Numbered from the stretch's first letter, positions 51,366 to 62,014 are shown. The stretch: 64,000 bases of DNA from Nitratireductor luteus (GCF_026162365.1 NZ_JAOANW010000014.1:62001-126000), one strand, 5' to 3'. The notes: generated by a model not told the origin, from the sequence alone. Made by a program: numbers and translations.

Positions 51366-53015
51366 TCAGCTGCGCCGACGCCCTTCCATCATGCCGTGGC
51401 TGATGTAGTGGCGCAATGGTTCGGCGCGGTCCTGCGAGACGTCAGGATGCGCCTGTAGGTAAGCTTGACCGTCAAACAGGCCCCGGCGCTTCAACTGGAT
51501 CTTGCGCAGGGCAAGGGCCAGAGGGCCGGGCAGCAGGCCGGCGAGCCGGCCTCTGCGGCTGTCGCCGATCAGGGTCGATGCGACCTGCCGCAACCATTCC
51601 GCCTGCTCTTCCTTCACGCGCAGGAGCTGCGTCAGCGTGGCGATCTCCGAGAAACGCTCCTGTAAGCTGCGCTCCACCCGCTGCTTTTCGGCAATCTGCT
51701 GGCGGTACTCGCCCTGCTGCTTTTCGGCAGCCTGCAGCCGGCGTTCGATCTGCTGCATTTCGGCAGGACGTTTGTCCGCTGGTTTTTCGGCAAGGGGGTT
51801 GTCCGTCGGTTTTTCGGCCTTCACCAGCACGGCTTCCGTTTGCGTTTTCAGGTCGCCCAGCAGCAGTTCGACCTGTTCCTTGTAGCTGGCCGCAAGCGCC
51901 TCCTGCCTGGCATAGGCCTCCGCCATCCGGTCGGCCTCCTGGCGAGCCTTGGCGAGTGCGCCATCGGTCTCCGAGAGTTTATCATGCGCGGCGGCAAGCG
52001 CCTCTTCCGCTTCGGCCGCCGCATGAGCCCGGCTCTCCAACTCGGCCTCGAGGCGCTCTGCCTTCTCCGCCCGCTCCGCCAATGCCTGATCCAGCTCCCG
52101 CGATTTTTTCGCGGCCTTCCGCCCAGCCACGATCAGGCGCCCGAAGGCGGGCCCCGCAGTGCCGAGTTCGGCCCGGATACGGTCGAGAACGGGAAAATCC
52201 TCCTGCCTTTCACCCTCGGCCGTCCAGGCGCTGAAAATCTGGAAGGTATCGCGCAGCCAGCCGGACAGCATGGGGTTTTCGGCGACACGTTCCGGCGCTT
52301 CCCGGTGGTGCCTGTATCGCTCCGACAGGAAACCATCGATCTCCGCCGCCGCATTGCCGGATAGCCGCGGCCAACCGATGCCCAGGGCCGCCTCCGCGCC
52401 CTTCATCACGCGGTTCCAATCCTTCATCAACTGTTCATAGCTCGCGAAAAAGCGCGGCAACCCGCGCGAGGCGACCTCGGCATCGAGCACATGCCGCAGC
52501 CACAGCAGATAACCGAAGTCCGGCTCGAAGCCGTTGCGCTTTTCCAGCGAAGCGCCGACTTCCAGCGGATTGCGGATTGGGGAAACGACCAGCGGCGCAA
52601 TGCCGGCCCGCTCCAGAACGTCCAGCCAGAAGGGGGCCATGCGGCAGATTCGAGGATCTTTGAGCACCAATAGCGAGGAGGAGCCGAACTGCTCTTTCAG
52701 TGCAGCGAGCGCCTCTTCGCGAAATTCCTTCAGCTTCGGCGATCGGAGCCAGCCGGGATTGAACTCCAGCCAATCATCCCAGCTCGTGCCGGCGGATTCC
52801 AGGATTCGGTCGTTGAGTCGCTGGATGTTTGTCGATTCCCAGTGTCCGGTTTCATTGGTCTTGTGGGCGCCCATCAGCGTCTTGGGCAGATCGCAGCCCG
52901 CAAGGCTCAGGACACGCGTGAACGCGCTCGTGCCGGAGCGATGCATGCCCAGGACGAGAATCGCGTAGCGCTCAGTTGCCTTGCGAGCGCGCTGCCTTTC
53001 TGAACCTGCCTTCAC
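51366..53015 (-). CDS. Sulfotransferase-family protein with coiled coil and YPDV-type C-terminus
   Basis: A 549-residue protein. Residues about 15-250 are a sulfotransferase-like domain: the PAPS 5'-phosphosulfate loop LGMHRSGTSAFTRVL (about 22-36), and VVSPIRNPLEVGASLEKR as the 3'-phosphate region. Residues about 290-470 form a long coiled coil rich in Glu, Ala, Lys and Gln. The last 40 residues (LFDGQAYLQAHPDVSQD, then HYISHGMMEGRR) match the N-terminal YPDV segment of the adjacent giant glycosyltransferase. GTG 53015 follows GGGGGAA by 6 bases. It may sulfate the polysaccharide, with the coiled coil and YPDV segment as docking parts; this is inferred. Confidence 0.82.
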   Translation of the reverse strand: MKAGSERQRARKATERYAILVLGMHRSGTSAFTRVLSLAGCDLPKTLMGAHKTNETGHWESTNIQRLNDRILESAGTSWDDWLEFNPGWLRSPKLKEFREEALAALKEQFGSSSLLVLKDPRICRMAPFWLDVLERAGIAPLVVSPIRNPLEVGASLEKRNGFEPDFGYLLWLRHVLDAEVASRGLPRFFASYEQLMKDWNRVMKGAEAALGIGWPRLSGNAAAEIDGFLSERYRHHREAPERVAENPMLSGWLRDTFQIFSAWTAEGERQEDFPVLDRIRAELGTAGPAFGRLIVAGRKAAKKSRELDQALAERAEKAERLEAELESRAHAAAEAEEALAAAHDKLSETDGALAKARQEADRMAEAYARQEALAASYKEQVELLLGDLKTQTEAVLVKAEKPTDNPLAEKPADKRPAEMQQIERRLQAAEKQQGEYRQQIAEKQRVERSLQERFSEIATLTQLLRVKEEQAEWLRQVASTLIGDSRRGRLAGLLPGPLALALRKIQLKRRGLFDGQAYLQAHPDVSQDRAEPLRHYISHGMMEGRRRS

Positions 53016-53104
53016 AAAAATTCCCCCTCAATGTTGTCGTTATCTCTTGGCGCAGCTTTTTGCATTTTCCAAGGGACTTTCGTGCACCCACGATTTGTTG
53101 TGAC

Positions 53105-54070
53105 CTAACGTTCGGCTTTCTGCATGGCTTTGTCAGGGCAGGCAAACGGCGTCAATGCCGATACCGTGTCATCAAGCCGGATGATCGGCTCGTCGCAACC
53201 ATTCCTCCGCAACGCCGTTCTTATTTTTTCCATTTCTTCGTTCGTCGCCTGGACCAAATGGGCAGGCATGGGATCGCGTACCTCATTGCGGTCGTGACCC
53301 AGGAAAAAATCTTCTCCCCGCTTATCGGTCGTAGTCGTCGCTCGACCTCGCGCCGCCTTCTTCCGATCGAACTCAGCACGTGATTTAACGACGTAATGGT
53401 TTAGACGGAGGGGGCTCCAACATACGCTGGCGCTCAAGCCGATACCGTGCACTGGATGTTCGGACAGCGGCTTGCCATCTGCGTAAGCATGGCGGAATTT
53501 GCGCCCAACCTTAAAATGATGAGGCGTTCCACTGTGCGACAAGTAGGCTGATGGGCGGAGCACTGACTTGTAATGGTGATTTACGCCGAAGTTCTTCTCG
53601 GCCCGATGGATGAACCGCTCCACCACCAACCCCTGGGACGGCTCCGTTCGGAACGACGAGCCGTAGGTGGCCCAATTGACAACCACCGCTCCCACGTCCC
53701 TGCCGAATCCATTGAACAACAACGGGATCGACCGGTAGTCATCCGCGAGATGGAAGAACTCGTCCGCATCAATGAAAGCGATCCATTCCGCGTCACGCGC
53801 ATGTCGACGCATGATTTCTACATAGGCGGGAAGCTGCGGAGCCTTTCCCGGGACGTGCGGAAAGCGAATATGGTCGATCAGGCCGATGGAGCGCAAGGTC
53901 GCCAGCAGTTCCGTCGTGCCATCGTCAGAATTGTTGTCGGCGATAAAAAACCGCTCGATGCCCAGAACACGATGATAGGCAACCCACTCCAGAATGTATG
54001 GACCTTCATTCTTGACGATCGCACCAATGGCCATTTTCGGACCCGCTGCGGTTCCTGCACTAGACTCCAA
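53105..54070 (-). CDS. Glycosyltransferase family 2/GT92-like protein
   Basis: A 321-residue enzyme. GAIVKNEGPYILEWVAYHRV at about residues 16-35 and ADNNSDDGT are the opening of Glyco_tranf_2_4/GT92 domains; the DXD motif is FIDADEFF (about 100-107). SHSGTPHHF and LNHYVVKS further on match family blocks. TTG 54070 is supported by AGGA 8 bases upstream; ATG 54034 is the alternative. It overlaps the 3' end of the two-domain glycosyltransferase gene by 11 bases, so the genes are coupled. Confidence 0.85.
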   Translation of the reverse strand: MESSAGTAAGPKMAIGAIVKNEGPYILEWVAYHRVLGIERFFIADNNSDDGTTELLATLRSIGLIDHIRFPHVPGKAPQLPAYVEIMRRHARDAEWIAFIDADEFFHLADDYRSIPLLFNGFGRDVGAVVVNWATYGSSFRTEPSQGLVVERFIHRAEKNFGVNHHYKSVLRPSAYLSHSGTPHHFKVGRKFRHAYADGKPLSEHPVHGIGLSASVCWSPLRLNHYVVKSRAEFDRKKAARGRATTTTDKRGEDFFLGHDRNEVRDPMPAHLVQATNEEMEKIRTALRRNGCDEPIIRLDDTVSALTPFACPDKAMQKAER

Positions 54071-55976
54071 GTGAAAAGTCCTCCCGATCGAGCGTCAAGT
54101 TGACCGAATAATAGGGATCCGGGATGAGGGGCCACCGCCTCTTCATATAGGCTATTTCCGCCTGAAAGCGCCTGATCTTGTCGGGATCATCCTCTGCCCC
54201 CCGTGAGACGCTTTCGAGATGATAAAGTTCGGCGTAAGGCGTCCAAACATTGAGATAACCGGCCTCCCGAATCTTCAGACAAAGGTCCACATCATTGAAG
54301 GCGATGGTCAGGTCCTTCTCGTTGAAGCCACCGACCCCTTCAAAGACATCCTTACGCACGACAAGGCATGCCGCCGTTACAGCGGAGAGGTTCTGTATGA
54401 CCTTCAGCCTGTAAAAATATCCTGGGTGACTACGGGAAAAATGCTTGTGAGAGTGGCCGGCAACTCCCCCAATACCAGTGATGACGCCGCCGTGCTGAAG
54501 CGTGTCGTTATTGTAGTAGAGCTTTGCTCCTACGCAACCAACATCCGGCTGGACCGCCCACGAAACCATTTCCGTCAGCCAATCCGGCGATATTACCTCT
54601 ATGTCGTTGTTGACGAGTCCGATAACCGATCCCGCAGCTTGGCTGGCAGCAAAATTATTGATAGCGGAATAGTTAAATTTATTTTTGTAATACAATACTC
54701 GTGTATTCTTTTCTTCACTAAGTATATCAAGATAGGATAGCGTTTCCATCTCCACCGAACCGTTATCTACTACAATAATTTCGTAGTTCTGGTAAGTAGT
54801 CTTTGAACGGATCGACTCCACGCAGCCACGCAAAAGCTCAACCTTGTCGCGCGTTGGAATAATCAGGCTCACAAGAGGCTCCGGCTCCGGCAGAGAGAAA
54901 CGGAGGCGATAAAACGGCGTGTCGGAGGCTTGCTCGACTATCGCAGGAAGGCCCATCCGCTCCACATGCTCCTTGAGGGCGCGCAAGCCAGCATCATAGG
55001 CATAGCTCTTTTCAGAGCCCTCGGACGCTGTCGAGCCCTTTATTGCTCGCCAATGGTAGAGCACCTTGGGAACATGACGGATTCGCTTGGGATCTATACG
55101 CTCGAAGATGCGCAAATTCAGATCGTAATCCTGACTTCCTTCAAAGCCCGGACGCCAACCTCCAACGGCGCGGATATTATCTGTCCGATGGACAGTGAGG
55201 TGATTAAGATAGTTCTGCGAACGGAAGAGCTCGCGGGAGAAGTCGGGTTTGAAATAAGGGTCAAAGCGCTTCCCCTGCGCATCAATTTTATCCTCGTCAC
55301 TATAGATCAGCACAGCGTCAGGATCACGGCAGATTTCCAGGGCGACCTCAGCTAGAGCATGTGGCCGCAGGACATCGTCATGGTCAAGCATTGCCACCCA
55401 TTCACCCGTCGCCAGTTCGAGGGCAGCATTGGAAGCACGCGAGATGTGGCCGTTTTCTCGGCAGTAAGCCACCTTTACACGGGAATCTTCGCTGTATTTT
55501 CCGAGAACCTGGCGCACATGAGGCTCAGTAGAAGCGTCATCACAAATACAAAGCTCCCACCTATCGTATATTTGAGATAGAACACTTTCTATTGCTTCAG
55601 CTAAGTACTTCTCCGGTGTATTATAGACCGGCATTAATACGGAAATCAGCGGACGATGATCGAGCTGCTCCAGTTGAACCTTCAGGGCGGCCATATCCGA
55701 GTTCTCTAAGGTATCATGAAGCATGACCCATTTTTCGTAGCTGACGCTTCTTCTAAGAACGGCTTCGCCTCTGGTGCGAAGCACCCTCACAAGGCCGCGC
55801 ACTCCCTTCTGCCTGAAAACCTGCCAAGCACGACCGATGACTCTGGCGGCAAAATGGTGATCCCGCGAAGCGTGGGCGACGAGGCCTGCGATCAGACTGA
55901 TGGACTGCTTCATTCGTGCATACTGGAGGGCGAAATTACTCAGTGAAGCCCTCTTCCCTGATGACAAGGCCAACAC
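54060..55976 (-). CDS. Two-domain family 2 glycosyltransferase
   Basis: A 638-residue protein with two GT2 domains. First: residues about 108-330 (ISVLMPVYNTPEKYLAEAIE; CDDASTEP; DHDDVLRP). Second: about 375-600 (VSLIIPTRDKVELLRGCVES; VVDNGSVEME; LVNNDIEV). A basic helical N-terminus of about 80 residues precedes them. The gene start may be GTG 55976 or ATG 55913; neither has a clear ribosome site. The middle and 3' part are AT-rich (for example around 54650-54790). Such dual-domain enzymes often make repeating rhamnan or O-antigen units. Confidence 0.87.
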   Translation of the reverse strand: MLALSSGKRASLSNFALQYARMKQSISLIAGLVAHASRDHHFAARVIGRAWQVFRQKGVRGLVRVLRTRGEAVLRRSVSYEKWVMLHDTLENSDMAALKVQLEQLDHRPLISVLMPVYNTPEKYLAEAIESVLSQIYDRWELCICDDASTEPHVRQVLGKYSEDSRVKVAYCRENGHISRASNAALELATGEWVAMLDHDDVLRPHALAEVALEICRDPDAVLIYSDEDKIDAQGKRFDPYFKPDFSRELFRSQNYLNHLTVHRTDNIRAVGGWRPGFEGSQDYDLNLRIFERIDPKRIRHVPKVLYHWRAIKGSTASEGSEKSYAYDAGLRALKEHVERMGLPAIVEQASDTPFYRLRFSLPEPEPLVSLIIPTRDKVELLRGCVESIRSKTTYQNYEIIVVDNGSVEMETLSYLDILSEEKNTRVLYYKNKFNYSAINNFAASQAAGSVIGLVNNDIEVISPDWLTEMVSWAVQPDVGCVGAKLYYNNDTLQHGGVITGIGGVAGHSHKHFSRSHPGYFYRLKVIQNLSAVTAACLVVRKDVFEGVGGFNEKDLTIAFNDVDLCLKIREAGYLNVWTPYAELYHLESVSRGAEDDPDKIRRFQAEIAYMKRRWPLIPDPYYSVNLTLDREDFSLGV

Positions 55977-56048
55977 AGATGGGGCCTGCCGCTGATGTCC
56001 CGCACTTCCGCGTGATCGCGCGCGAACTGTCTAAACGCAGACCAACTT

Positions 56049-56942
56049 TCACTCGGACGGGCCCATGCTACCGATTAGCCGCTGAACGACGGCCTTCGTG
56101 CTTTGATGCCACTCCGGTGCGCAATAGCGAAAGTTGGAGACGAAGCGGGAACTATCAAGCTGTGAATTGCGCGGTCGTTTAGCTTTCGTCGGGAATTCGG
56201 CCGTACTTATGGCCCGTACCTCGGCTGTCGGTCCTCCACATACGCTGCTGACCTCGAAGACGCGACGCGCCACGTCGTACCAGCTTGCACTGCCGCTTGC
56301 GGTAAGATGATAGCAGCCAAAGGGACCGGAGCCGCTCGCCTGACGCTCGACAACAGCAAGTATCCCGTCAGCAATATCCAGCGCAGAGGTAGGATTTCCC
56401 GTCTGGTCGTCGACTACGCTGACTTCGTCTCGCGCTTCCGCCAGCCTCAGCATGGTCTTCACAAAGTTCTTTCCGAAAGGGCTGTAGACCCAGGCCGTGC
56501 GCAAAATGAAATGGCGCGGATTGGCTGCAGCCACAGCCTCCTCCCCGGCAAGCTTGGAGGCGCCGTACACGCTCTTCGGCGCCGGGGCGTCTTCTTCCCG
56601 GTAAGGGCCTTCCTTGGCGCCGTCGAAGACATAGTCGGTCGAAAGGTGGATCACGGGCACATCGAGGCTTGCGGCCGCTTCGGCCACTGCGCCTGCGCCT
56701 TTGGCATTGATGGCAAAGGCAAGCTCGGGCTCGTCCTCGGCCTGGTCGACCGCCGTATAAGCGGCCGCAGAAACAACGAGGTCGGGCCGCGCGGCTTCAA
56801 GCGCCGGAGCCACGGTCTCAGGGCGGGCAAGGTCGAGCACAGGGCGGGCAATGGTTACCACCTCAATGTCGGGGCGCTCCTTCGCCCTTTCCAGAAGGCT
56901 CTGCACGACCTGGCCCTGGCTGCCGGTGACGACAATCCTCAT
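56049..56942 (-). CDS. rfbD: dTDP-4-dehydrorhamnose reductase
   Basis: A 297-residue SDR that performs the last step of dTDP-L-rhamnose synthesis. Rossmann motif [12 protein letters not shown] at the N-terminus, STDYVFDG in the middle, catalytic YGASK. Overlaps the rfbB stop by four bases. Last gene of the rhamnose set. Confidence 0.94.
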   Translation of the reverse strand: MRIVVTGSQGQVVQSLLERAKERPDIEVVTIARPVLDLARPETVAPALEAARPDLVVSAAAYTAVDQAEDEPELAFAINAKGAGAVAEAAASLDVPVIHLSTDYVFDGAKEGPYREEDAPAPKSVYGASKLAGEEAVAAANPRHFILRTAWVYSPFGKNFVKTMLRLAEARDEVSVVDDQTGNPTSALDIADGILAVVERQASGSGPFGCYHLTASGSASWYDVARRVFEVSSVCGGPTAEVRAISTAEFPTKAKRPRNSQLDSSRFVSNFRYCAPEWHQSTKAVVQRLIGSMGPSE

Positions 56943-58009
56943 GCCGCCCCCTTTACCCCCTCGCCGAGCCGCTCACCGCGATAGTGTTCACGGCGGATGG
57001 GGCCCCACCACCATTCGTTTTCCAGATACCAGTCGATCGTCCGGGCGAGGCCGCTTTCAAAAGTATGCTCAGCCCTCCAGCCGAGTTCGCGCTCGATCTT
57101 GGCCGGGTCGATGGCATAACGCCGGTCATGACCCGGCCGGTCGGCGACAAAGGTGATCAGGTCGCGATAGCTTTTACCGCCCCCGCGCGGACGCCTCTCA
57201 TCCAGGAGGTCGCAGATCGCCTCGACGACGCCAAGATTGGTGCGCTCGGCACGGCCGCCAATGTTATAGCTCTGCCCGACCTGTCCCTTAGTCGCGACCA
57301 GTTCCAAGGCGCGGGCGTGATCCTCGACGTAAAGCCAGTCGCGGATATTGGCCCCCTTACCGTAAACAGGCAATGGCTGCTCATCGAGCGCATTGAGGAT
57401 GACCAGCGGGATCAGTTTCTCCGGGAAATGGAACGGCCCGTAATTGTTGGAGCAGTTGGACAGGACGACCGGCAGCCCGTAGGTCTCGTGCCAGGCCCGC
57501 ACAAAATGATCCGACGCCGCCTTGGAAGCCGAATAAGGCGAGGAAGGCGCATAGGGCGTTTCCTCGGTGAAGACCCCGTCGTCGAAAGGCAGATCGCCGA
57601 AAACCTCGTCCGTGGAAACATGGTGGAAGCGGAATCGCTCTTGCTTCCCGGACGGCAGCTCCCGCCAATAGGAAAGCGCCGCGTTAAGCAGCCGGAAGGT
57701 CCCGACCACATTGGTCTCGATGAAGGCGCCGGGACCGTCGATGGAACGATCGACATGGCTTTCGGCGGCCAGGTGCATGACGGTGTCGATTTCCTCGCGG
57801 CGGAGGATTTCCAGCACCTTTGCATCGTCGCAAATGTCGACAGAGTAGTGTTTATAGCTCGCCGCGTTCGCGATCGGGCGCAGCGACTGAAGATTGCCCG
57901 CGTAGGTGAGCTTGTCGAGGTTGACAACCTTGACATCTCCCCTTCCCGCAAGAAGGCGACATACGGCCGAGCCGATGAAACCTGCCCCTCCGGTTACCAG
58001 TATGTTCAT
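56939..58009 (-). CDS. rfbB: dTDP-glucose 4,6-dehydratase
   Basis: A 356-residue extended SDR with [14 protein letters not shown] (residues 5-18), [21 protein letters not shown] and catalytic YSASK. It converts dTDP-glucose to dTDP-4-keto-6-deoxyglucose. It lies 33 bases downstream of rfbC and overlaps rfbD by four bases. Confidence 0.95.
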   Translation of the reverse strand: MNILVTGGAGFIGSAVCRLLAGRGDVKVVNLDKLTYAGNLQSLRPIANAASYKHYSVDICDDAKVLEILRREEIDTVMHLAAESHVDRSIDGPGAFIETNVVGTFRLLNAALSYWRELPSGKQERFRFHHVSTDEVFGDLPFDDGVFTEETPYAPSSPYSASKAASDHFVRAWHETYGLPVVLSNCSNNYGPFHFPEKLIPLVILNALDEQPLPVYGKGANIRDWLYVEDHARALELVATKGQVGQSYNIGGRAERTNLGVVEAICDLLDERRPRGGGKSYRDLITFVADRPGHDRRYAIDPAKIERELGWRAEHTFESGLARTIDWYLENEWWWGPIRREHYRGERLGEGVKGAA

Positions 58010-58042
58010 TGCGCGCTGTCCCCGCTTTGGTACTACGCTGGA

Positions 58043-58594
58043 TCAAAACGTCTCGGAATCCCGAAAAAAAGGTGCTTCTGTATCTTTCTTCGAGAGCTGA
58101 ACTTCAAGGTCTCTTACCGGCCAATCTATGCCAATTTGCGGATCATCGTAACGAATACCGCGATCGTGCTCGGGCGAATAATAGTCACTCACCTTGTAGG
58201 CAACGACCGTATGCTCTTCCAGTGTGACAAAACCGTGAGCGAAGCCCTTGGGCACCAGGATCTGGTTCCATTTTTCTTCGGAAAGCTCCAGCCCCACCCA
58301 ACGGCCGAAAGTAGAGGAACCGCGCCGGATATCCACCGCCACATCGAATATACGGCCTTTCAGCACGCGTACGAGCTTGTCCTGCGCGCGCGGCGGCAAT
58401 TGGAAATGGAGCCCGCGCAGCACGCCCTTGCGCGCCGAATAGGACTGGTTGTCCTGCACGAATTCGATACCCACGCCCTGTTCGGCAAATTCTTCCCGAT
58501 TGTACGTCTCGCTGAAATAGCCCCGCTCATCCCCGAATTTCCGCGGAATGATCTCGAGCACGCCGTCAAGGCCCAGTGGGCGCACCTCGATCAT
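58043..58594 (-). CDS. rfbC: dTDP-4-dehydrorhamnose 3,5-epimerase
   Basis: A 183-residue cupin-type epimerase. Key segments: [12 protein letters not shown], the catalytic His block RGLHFQLPP, and [12 protein letters not shown]. Its start overlaps the rfbA stop by four bases. The C-terminal extension ([16 protein letters not shown]) is normal. Confidence 0.94.
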   Translation of the reverse strand: MIEVRPLGLDGVLEIIPRKFGDERGYFSETYNREEFAEQGVGIEFVQDNQSYSARKGVLRGLHFQLPPRAQDKLVRVLKGRIFDVAVDIRRGSSTFGRWVGLELSEEKWNQILVPKGFAHGFVTLEEHTVVAYKVSDYYSPEHDRGIRYDDPQIGIDWPVRDLEVQLSKKDTEAPFFRDSETF

Positions 58595-59472
58595 ATCGCC
58601 TCCTTCTCCGATACACGGCGCTTCAGGTAGGCGGCATATTCCGTTTTGCCGAGGTCTTTCGCGCGCTCCAGCACCTGCTCCGCCCCGAGCCAGCCCATTT
58701 CGAAGCCGATCTCTTCCGGACAGGCGATCTTTATTCCCTGGCGGTGCTCGATGGTCCGCACGAAGGAGGAAGCTTCGTGCAGGCTGTCATGCGTGCCGGT
58801 GTCGAGCCAAGCATACCCCCTGCCCAATTGCTGAACACTCAAGTTGCCACGCTCGAGATAGGTATTGTTGACTGTCGTAATCTCGAGTTCGCCGCGTACC
58901 GATGGCTCGATGCTAGCAGCGATATCCACAACGTCATTGTCGTAAAAATAGAGCCCCGTGACAGCCCAACTGGACTTCGGCTTCTCGGGCTTTTCCTCGA
59001 TCGAGCGGGCCAGCCCGGTTTCGCGATCGAAGTCGACCACGCCGTAGCGCTGCGGGTCGTCTACGTGGTAGGCGAAAACAGTGGCCCCGCGCTCCTGTTC
59101 GATCGCCGCGGCACAAAGCGCCGGCAATCCAACACCATAATAGATGTTGTCGCCGAGGATCATCGAAACAGGGTCGGAGCCGATGAAATCGCGGCCGATG
59201 ATAAAGGCTTCGGCAAGGCCGTTTGGCTGAGGCTGTTCCGCATAAGAGAACGCAACGCCGAACTGCTCGCCAGTTCCCAGAAGTTCCTTGAAGGCCGCCA
59301 GGTCACGCGGCGTTGAGATGATCAGGATTTCGCGAATCCCGGCGAGCATAAGCGTGCTCAAAGGGTAATATATCATTGGCTTGTCGTACACAGGCAGTAT
59401 CTGCTTCGAAACAGCCAAGGTCAGCGGATAGAGCCGCGTGCCGCTTCCCCCTGCAAGAATAATACCCTTCAA
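58591..59472 (-). CDS. rfbA: Glucose-1-phosphate thymidylyltransferase
   Basis: A 293-residue nucleotidyltransferase with the signature [20 protein letters not shown] at the N-terminus and DNIYYGVGL further on. I chose TTG 59472 because GGAGGG lies 4 bases upstream and the family begins at this residue; an upstream in-frame start at 59580 adds unrelated sequence. First gene of the rhamnose set (rfbA, C, B, D). Confidence 0.93.
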   Translation of the reverse strand: MKGIILAGGSGTRLYPLTLAVSKQILPVYDKPMIYYPLSTLMLAGIREILIISTPRDLAAFKELLGTGEQFGVAFSYAEQPQPNGLAEAFIIGRDFIGSDPVSMILGDNIYYGVGLPALCAAAIEQERGATVFAYHVDDPQRYGVVDFDRETGLARSIEEKPEKPKSSWAVTGLYFYDNDVVDIAASIEPSVRGELEITTVNNTYLERGNLSVQQLGRGYAWLDTGTHDSLHEASSFVRTIEHRQGIKIACPEEIGFEMGWLGAEQVLERAKDLGKTEYAAYLKRRVSEKEAI

Positions 59473-59501
59473 ACTACCCTCCAACGATCGATGTATGTTG
59501 A

Positions 59502-60488
59502 CTACAATCTGCCAAAAGCTGCGGCAAGATAAAGCGCCACGTCCGAGACCGGCGTTTGGCGGTGAATTCGGTGTGTCCACAGAGAACGCAAGCTCTGCAG
59601 CGAACCACCCTTGCGAGCGGCTTTAAAACCGTCCAGCGTCTGGCTCCCACTTTCATCGAGCAGATCTCTGCACCTATCGAGTGCGGCAACGTTGACGGCA
59701 TTCCAGTCAGCAAACCTGCCATATGCCAGCGCTTGCAAGCGCTTCATGCGAGAAACCCAGCCCTGGTTCTCGCCGATAAGATTGCCGCCATGCTGGCGGT
59801 AGCTGACCCTTGGCATGGGATCGTAGATGATTGTGCCGCCTGCTCCCGAAATAATTTGATAGCACCACCAATCGTGACTGACGAAACTGGTCCGCAGGCA
59901 ACTCTCATGTACGAGATCGAAAGCTGCTCTGTTGAGTACGATGGTATTTCCTCCAGCTATGCTTTGGACGATTGCGTTGCCGAAGTCGGGTTGTCGGGAA
60001 AAAAGGGGGGACAGGCCCCTTGCAGCGCCATCCTTCCCAATGAGCCTCGTTCGGCCGCAGTACATAGCCAAAGCTCGCGGCTGCACCTCATCAAGTTTCT
60101 TTACGGCATAGGACAATTTGTTTGGGTCCCAGACATCGTCCTGATCGCTGAAAGCAATATACGCGCCGTCAACGGACTTCATGGCCATCATCCGACGAAA
60201 ATTCTCGACGTAGCCTTGCCGGGGTCCGGCAGTGACATGAAAATCGCCCTTGCACCATCGGGCGCGCCAGGCGTCCAAGATCTCAAGAGTGCCGTCTGTC
60301 GACCCATCATCGCTCGCCCACACGTCGATGAAAGGCAAGTCCTGGCGAGCGATGGAATCCAGTTGCTCCTCCAGAAACGACGCGCCATTATAGGTCGCCA
60401 ACAAAACCGCTACAGTTGGTGCGCGCGTCACAGGCCGCCGTCCTTCTACATACTCTTGGCCGGACTGCTTATGGAGGATCAGACGCAA
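59502..60488 (-). CDS. Family 2 glycosyltransferase, rhamnosyltransferase-like
   Basis: A GT2 enzyme of up to 328 residues. [20 protein letters not shown] (about residues 26-45), SDDGSTDGT and the DQDD motif ([10 protein letters not shown]) resemble RgpB-type rhamnosyltransferases. The start could be TTG 60488 or GTG 60431, the latter with AGGA 9 bases upstream. Just upstream of rfbA in the same direction, so it may use dTDP-rhamnose. Confidence 0.85.
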   Translation of the reverse strand: MRLILHKQSGQEYVEGRRPVTRAPTVAVLLATYNGASFLEEQLDSIARQDLPFIDVWASDDGSTDGTLEILDAWRARWCKGDFHVTAGPRQGYVENFRRMMAMKSVDGAYIAFSDQDDVWDPNKLSYAVKKLDEVQPRALAMYCGRTRLIGKDGAARGLSPLFSRQPDFGNAIVQSIAGGNTIVLNRAAFDLVHESCLRTSFVSHDWWCYQIISGAGGTIIYDPMPRVSYRQHGGNLIGENQGWVSRMKRLQALAYGRFADWNAVNVAALDRCRDLLDESGSQTLDGFKAARKGGSLQSLRSLWTHRIHRQTPVSDVALYLAAAFGRL

Positions 60489-60795
60489 TCAGGCAATGGA
60501 GCGCCCCCACCACCCCGCTACGCCGGTGCTATTGGCCCAGTTTGTCGATGTAACGGGGTCTGACTGGAGGAGGACTTGCTGTATACCGTTGTAAGTCGAT
60601 GTCGACTTCAAGAAGGTGTTCGCCCACCACGATGCCACTGATCATTTGTCCGCGTCATATGCCCTTGCCGAAATGCTGCCAGGCCGGTCCGTACCGCACA
60701 GTCCGAAGGGACGTGCGGGAACCGCGAGCGGGCTTGAACGGCCGGCTTCCTCCGGCAAAACTCAAGGAACGCGCCCGGGAAAGCCATGCCAGACA
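60489..60795. other. Intergenic region, no supported gene
   Basis: Frames here give no recognised domain. On the minus strand a stretch around 60540-60660 reads ISGIVVGEHLLEVDIDLQRY in one frame and could be a remnant of a mobile-element or other gene, but the family could not be named. Confidence 0.4.
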
Positions 60796-61167
60796 CTACG
60801 ACGCTTTCCCGTCATCGGCCGCAAGGCCACGCAGCCTGATGAAGGTGGCGAACCAGAAGCGAAAGTCGGCTTCGCGTCCTGCATAGCGGGCAGTGAAGGC
60901 GGCCTCGGCTGCCGCGGTTGCGGCGGTGGAGGGGCCGAAGAGATCGAGCGCCGCCCTGGCTGCGGCATCCGGATCGGCCAGCCCCCACATCGAGAAACCT
61001 CCGTCACCTGCACCTGCGCCAGATGCCGAGCCGGGGGCCGAACCCTCTTGGGGCGCGGCCGGCAGCAACCGGCTGTCTTCGGCATTTTGACCCGGTGGTT
61101 TGCTGCGGCGCGGCGGCCGTGCCATCTCCCGCAGCTCCTTCTCGCCTGATGATTTGTTCGCGGACAT
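60796..61167 (-). CDS. Small uncharacterised protein paired with the Tat-leader gene
   Basis: A 123-residue protein. The N-terminal half is basic and low-complexity (ARPPRRSKPPGQ; SGAGAGDGG), and the C-terminal half is helical with FTARYAGREADFRFWFATF. GGAG lies 8 bases before ATG 61167. It starts 5 bases after the preceding gene and is clearly co-transcribed. Not recognised. Confidence 0.7.
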   Translation of the reverse strand: MSANKSSGEKELREMARPPRRSKPPGQNAEDSRLLPAAPQEGSAPGSASGAGAGDGGFSMWGLADPDAAARAALDLFGPSTAATAAAEAAFTARYAGREADFRFWFATFIRLRGLAADDGKAS

Positions 61168-61172
61168 GGCCG

Positions 61173-61925
61173 TCAGCTCCTGCTCCCACTCGGGCCCTTG
61201 CCGACCTGGAAGCAGCAGCCGTCCCGGTGCCGTCGCAGGTAGGGACCGTCGCGATCACTGCCGGGGATGAAGGTGCCCGGCTGCATCGCCTGCCCGAGGC
61301 GCACCAGATCGACGAGGGCCGAGCGGATTTGCGGCCATGGAAAGTCCGAGCAGTCCTCCCAGCTCTCACCCTCCCTGAGAACCGCATCCAGCTTGCCGGC
61401 GATGCCGGCCAGCGATGTGGCAGGCGTATGGGTGAGGGCATCGAACAAATCCTGCTCGTGATCGGCCGCGTCCTGCTCGGCCTGTTTGGCAGCGGAATAG
61501 CCGAGTTCCTCGTCGGCGGCATCCCAGCGGGCCTGATAGGCGGCCAAATCGGCCTCGGCCTTGGCACGCGTGCCGACCCAGAACGGATCGTCCCCGAAGA
61601 GTTCTTCGATCTGTTCAGGATCGTGGACGGTGACGGTCACGTCTTCGTCCGGCAGGAAAACCTCTGCGCAAGGAAAGCCGACCCTGTTGATCAGCCTGCT
61701 TTCCAGGCACTGCTGCTTGCGGCATGCTGCCAAGGCTCTGCGATACGCCGCCTTCCACTCGTTCCACAGTGCGAGCGCCGGGTCGAAGGCGGGTTTCCCC
61801 CCCAGTGCACCCGCGGCGGCTCCTGCGGTGGAAAGCGGCAAAGTTGCCGTGGTCGCTATCGTCCCCGTCAACAATGTCCTACGCGTGACGGAAGGCAAAG
61901 TCGTGGTATCGTCCGAATCATCCAT
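61173..61925 (-). CDS. Uncharacterised protein with Tat-like leader
   Basis: A 250-residue protein with SVTRRTLLTGTIATTATLPL at residues 12-31, a twin-arginine signal peptide pattern, followed by an Ala/Gly-rich cleavage region. The mature protein is acidic and helical, with many Trp and Asp/Glu residues (FDPALALWNEWKAAYRRAL) and four Cys in the first and last parts. GGAG lies 8 bases before the ATG. No family recognised. It is divergent from the ribbon-helix-helix gene and co-transcribed with the 123-residue ORF. Confidence 0.75.
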   Translation of the reverse strand: MDDSDDTTTLPSVTRRTLLTGTIATTATLPLSTAGAAAGALGGKPAFDPALALWNEWKAAYRRALAACRKQQCLESRLINRVGFPCAEVFLPDEDVTVTVHDPEQIEELFGDDPFWVGTRAKAEADLAAYQARWDAADEELGYSAAKQAEQDAADHEQDLFDALTHTPATSLAGIAGKLDAVLREGESWEDCSDFPWPQIRSALVDLVRLGQAMQPGTFIPGSDRDGPYLRRHRDGCCFQVGKGPSGSRS

Positions 61926-62014
61926 GATCCGAGCTCCATACAGCTTGGGTTATGGTCAGGCTGAGCGGCGTGTTGGCGCACGTCGCTCAGCTGCAAATCA
62001 TAAGGCCTACAACC

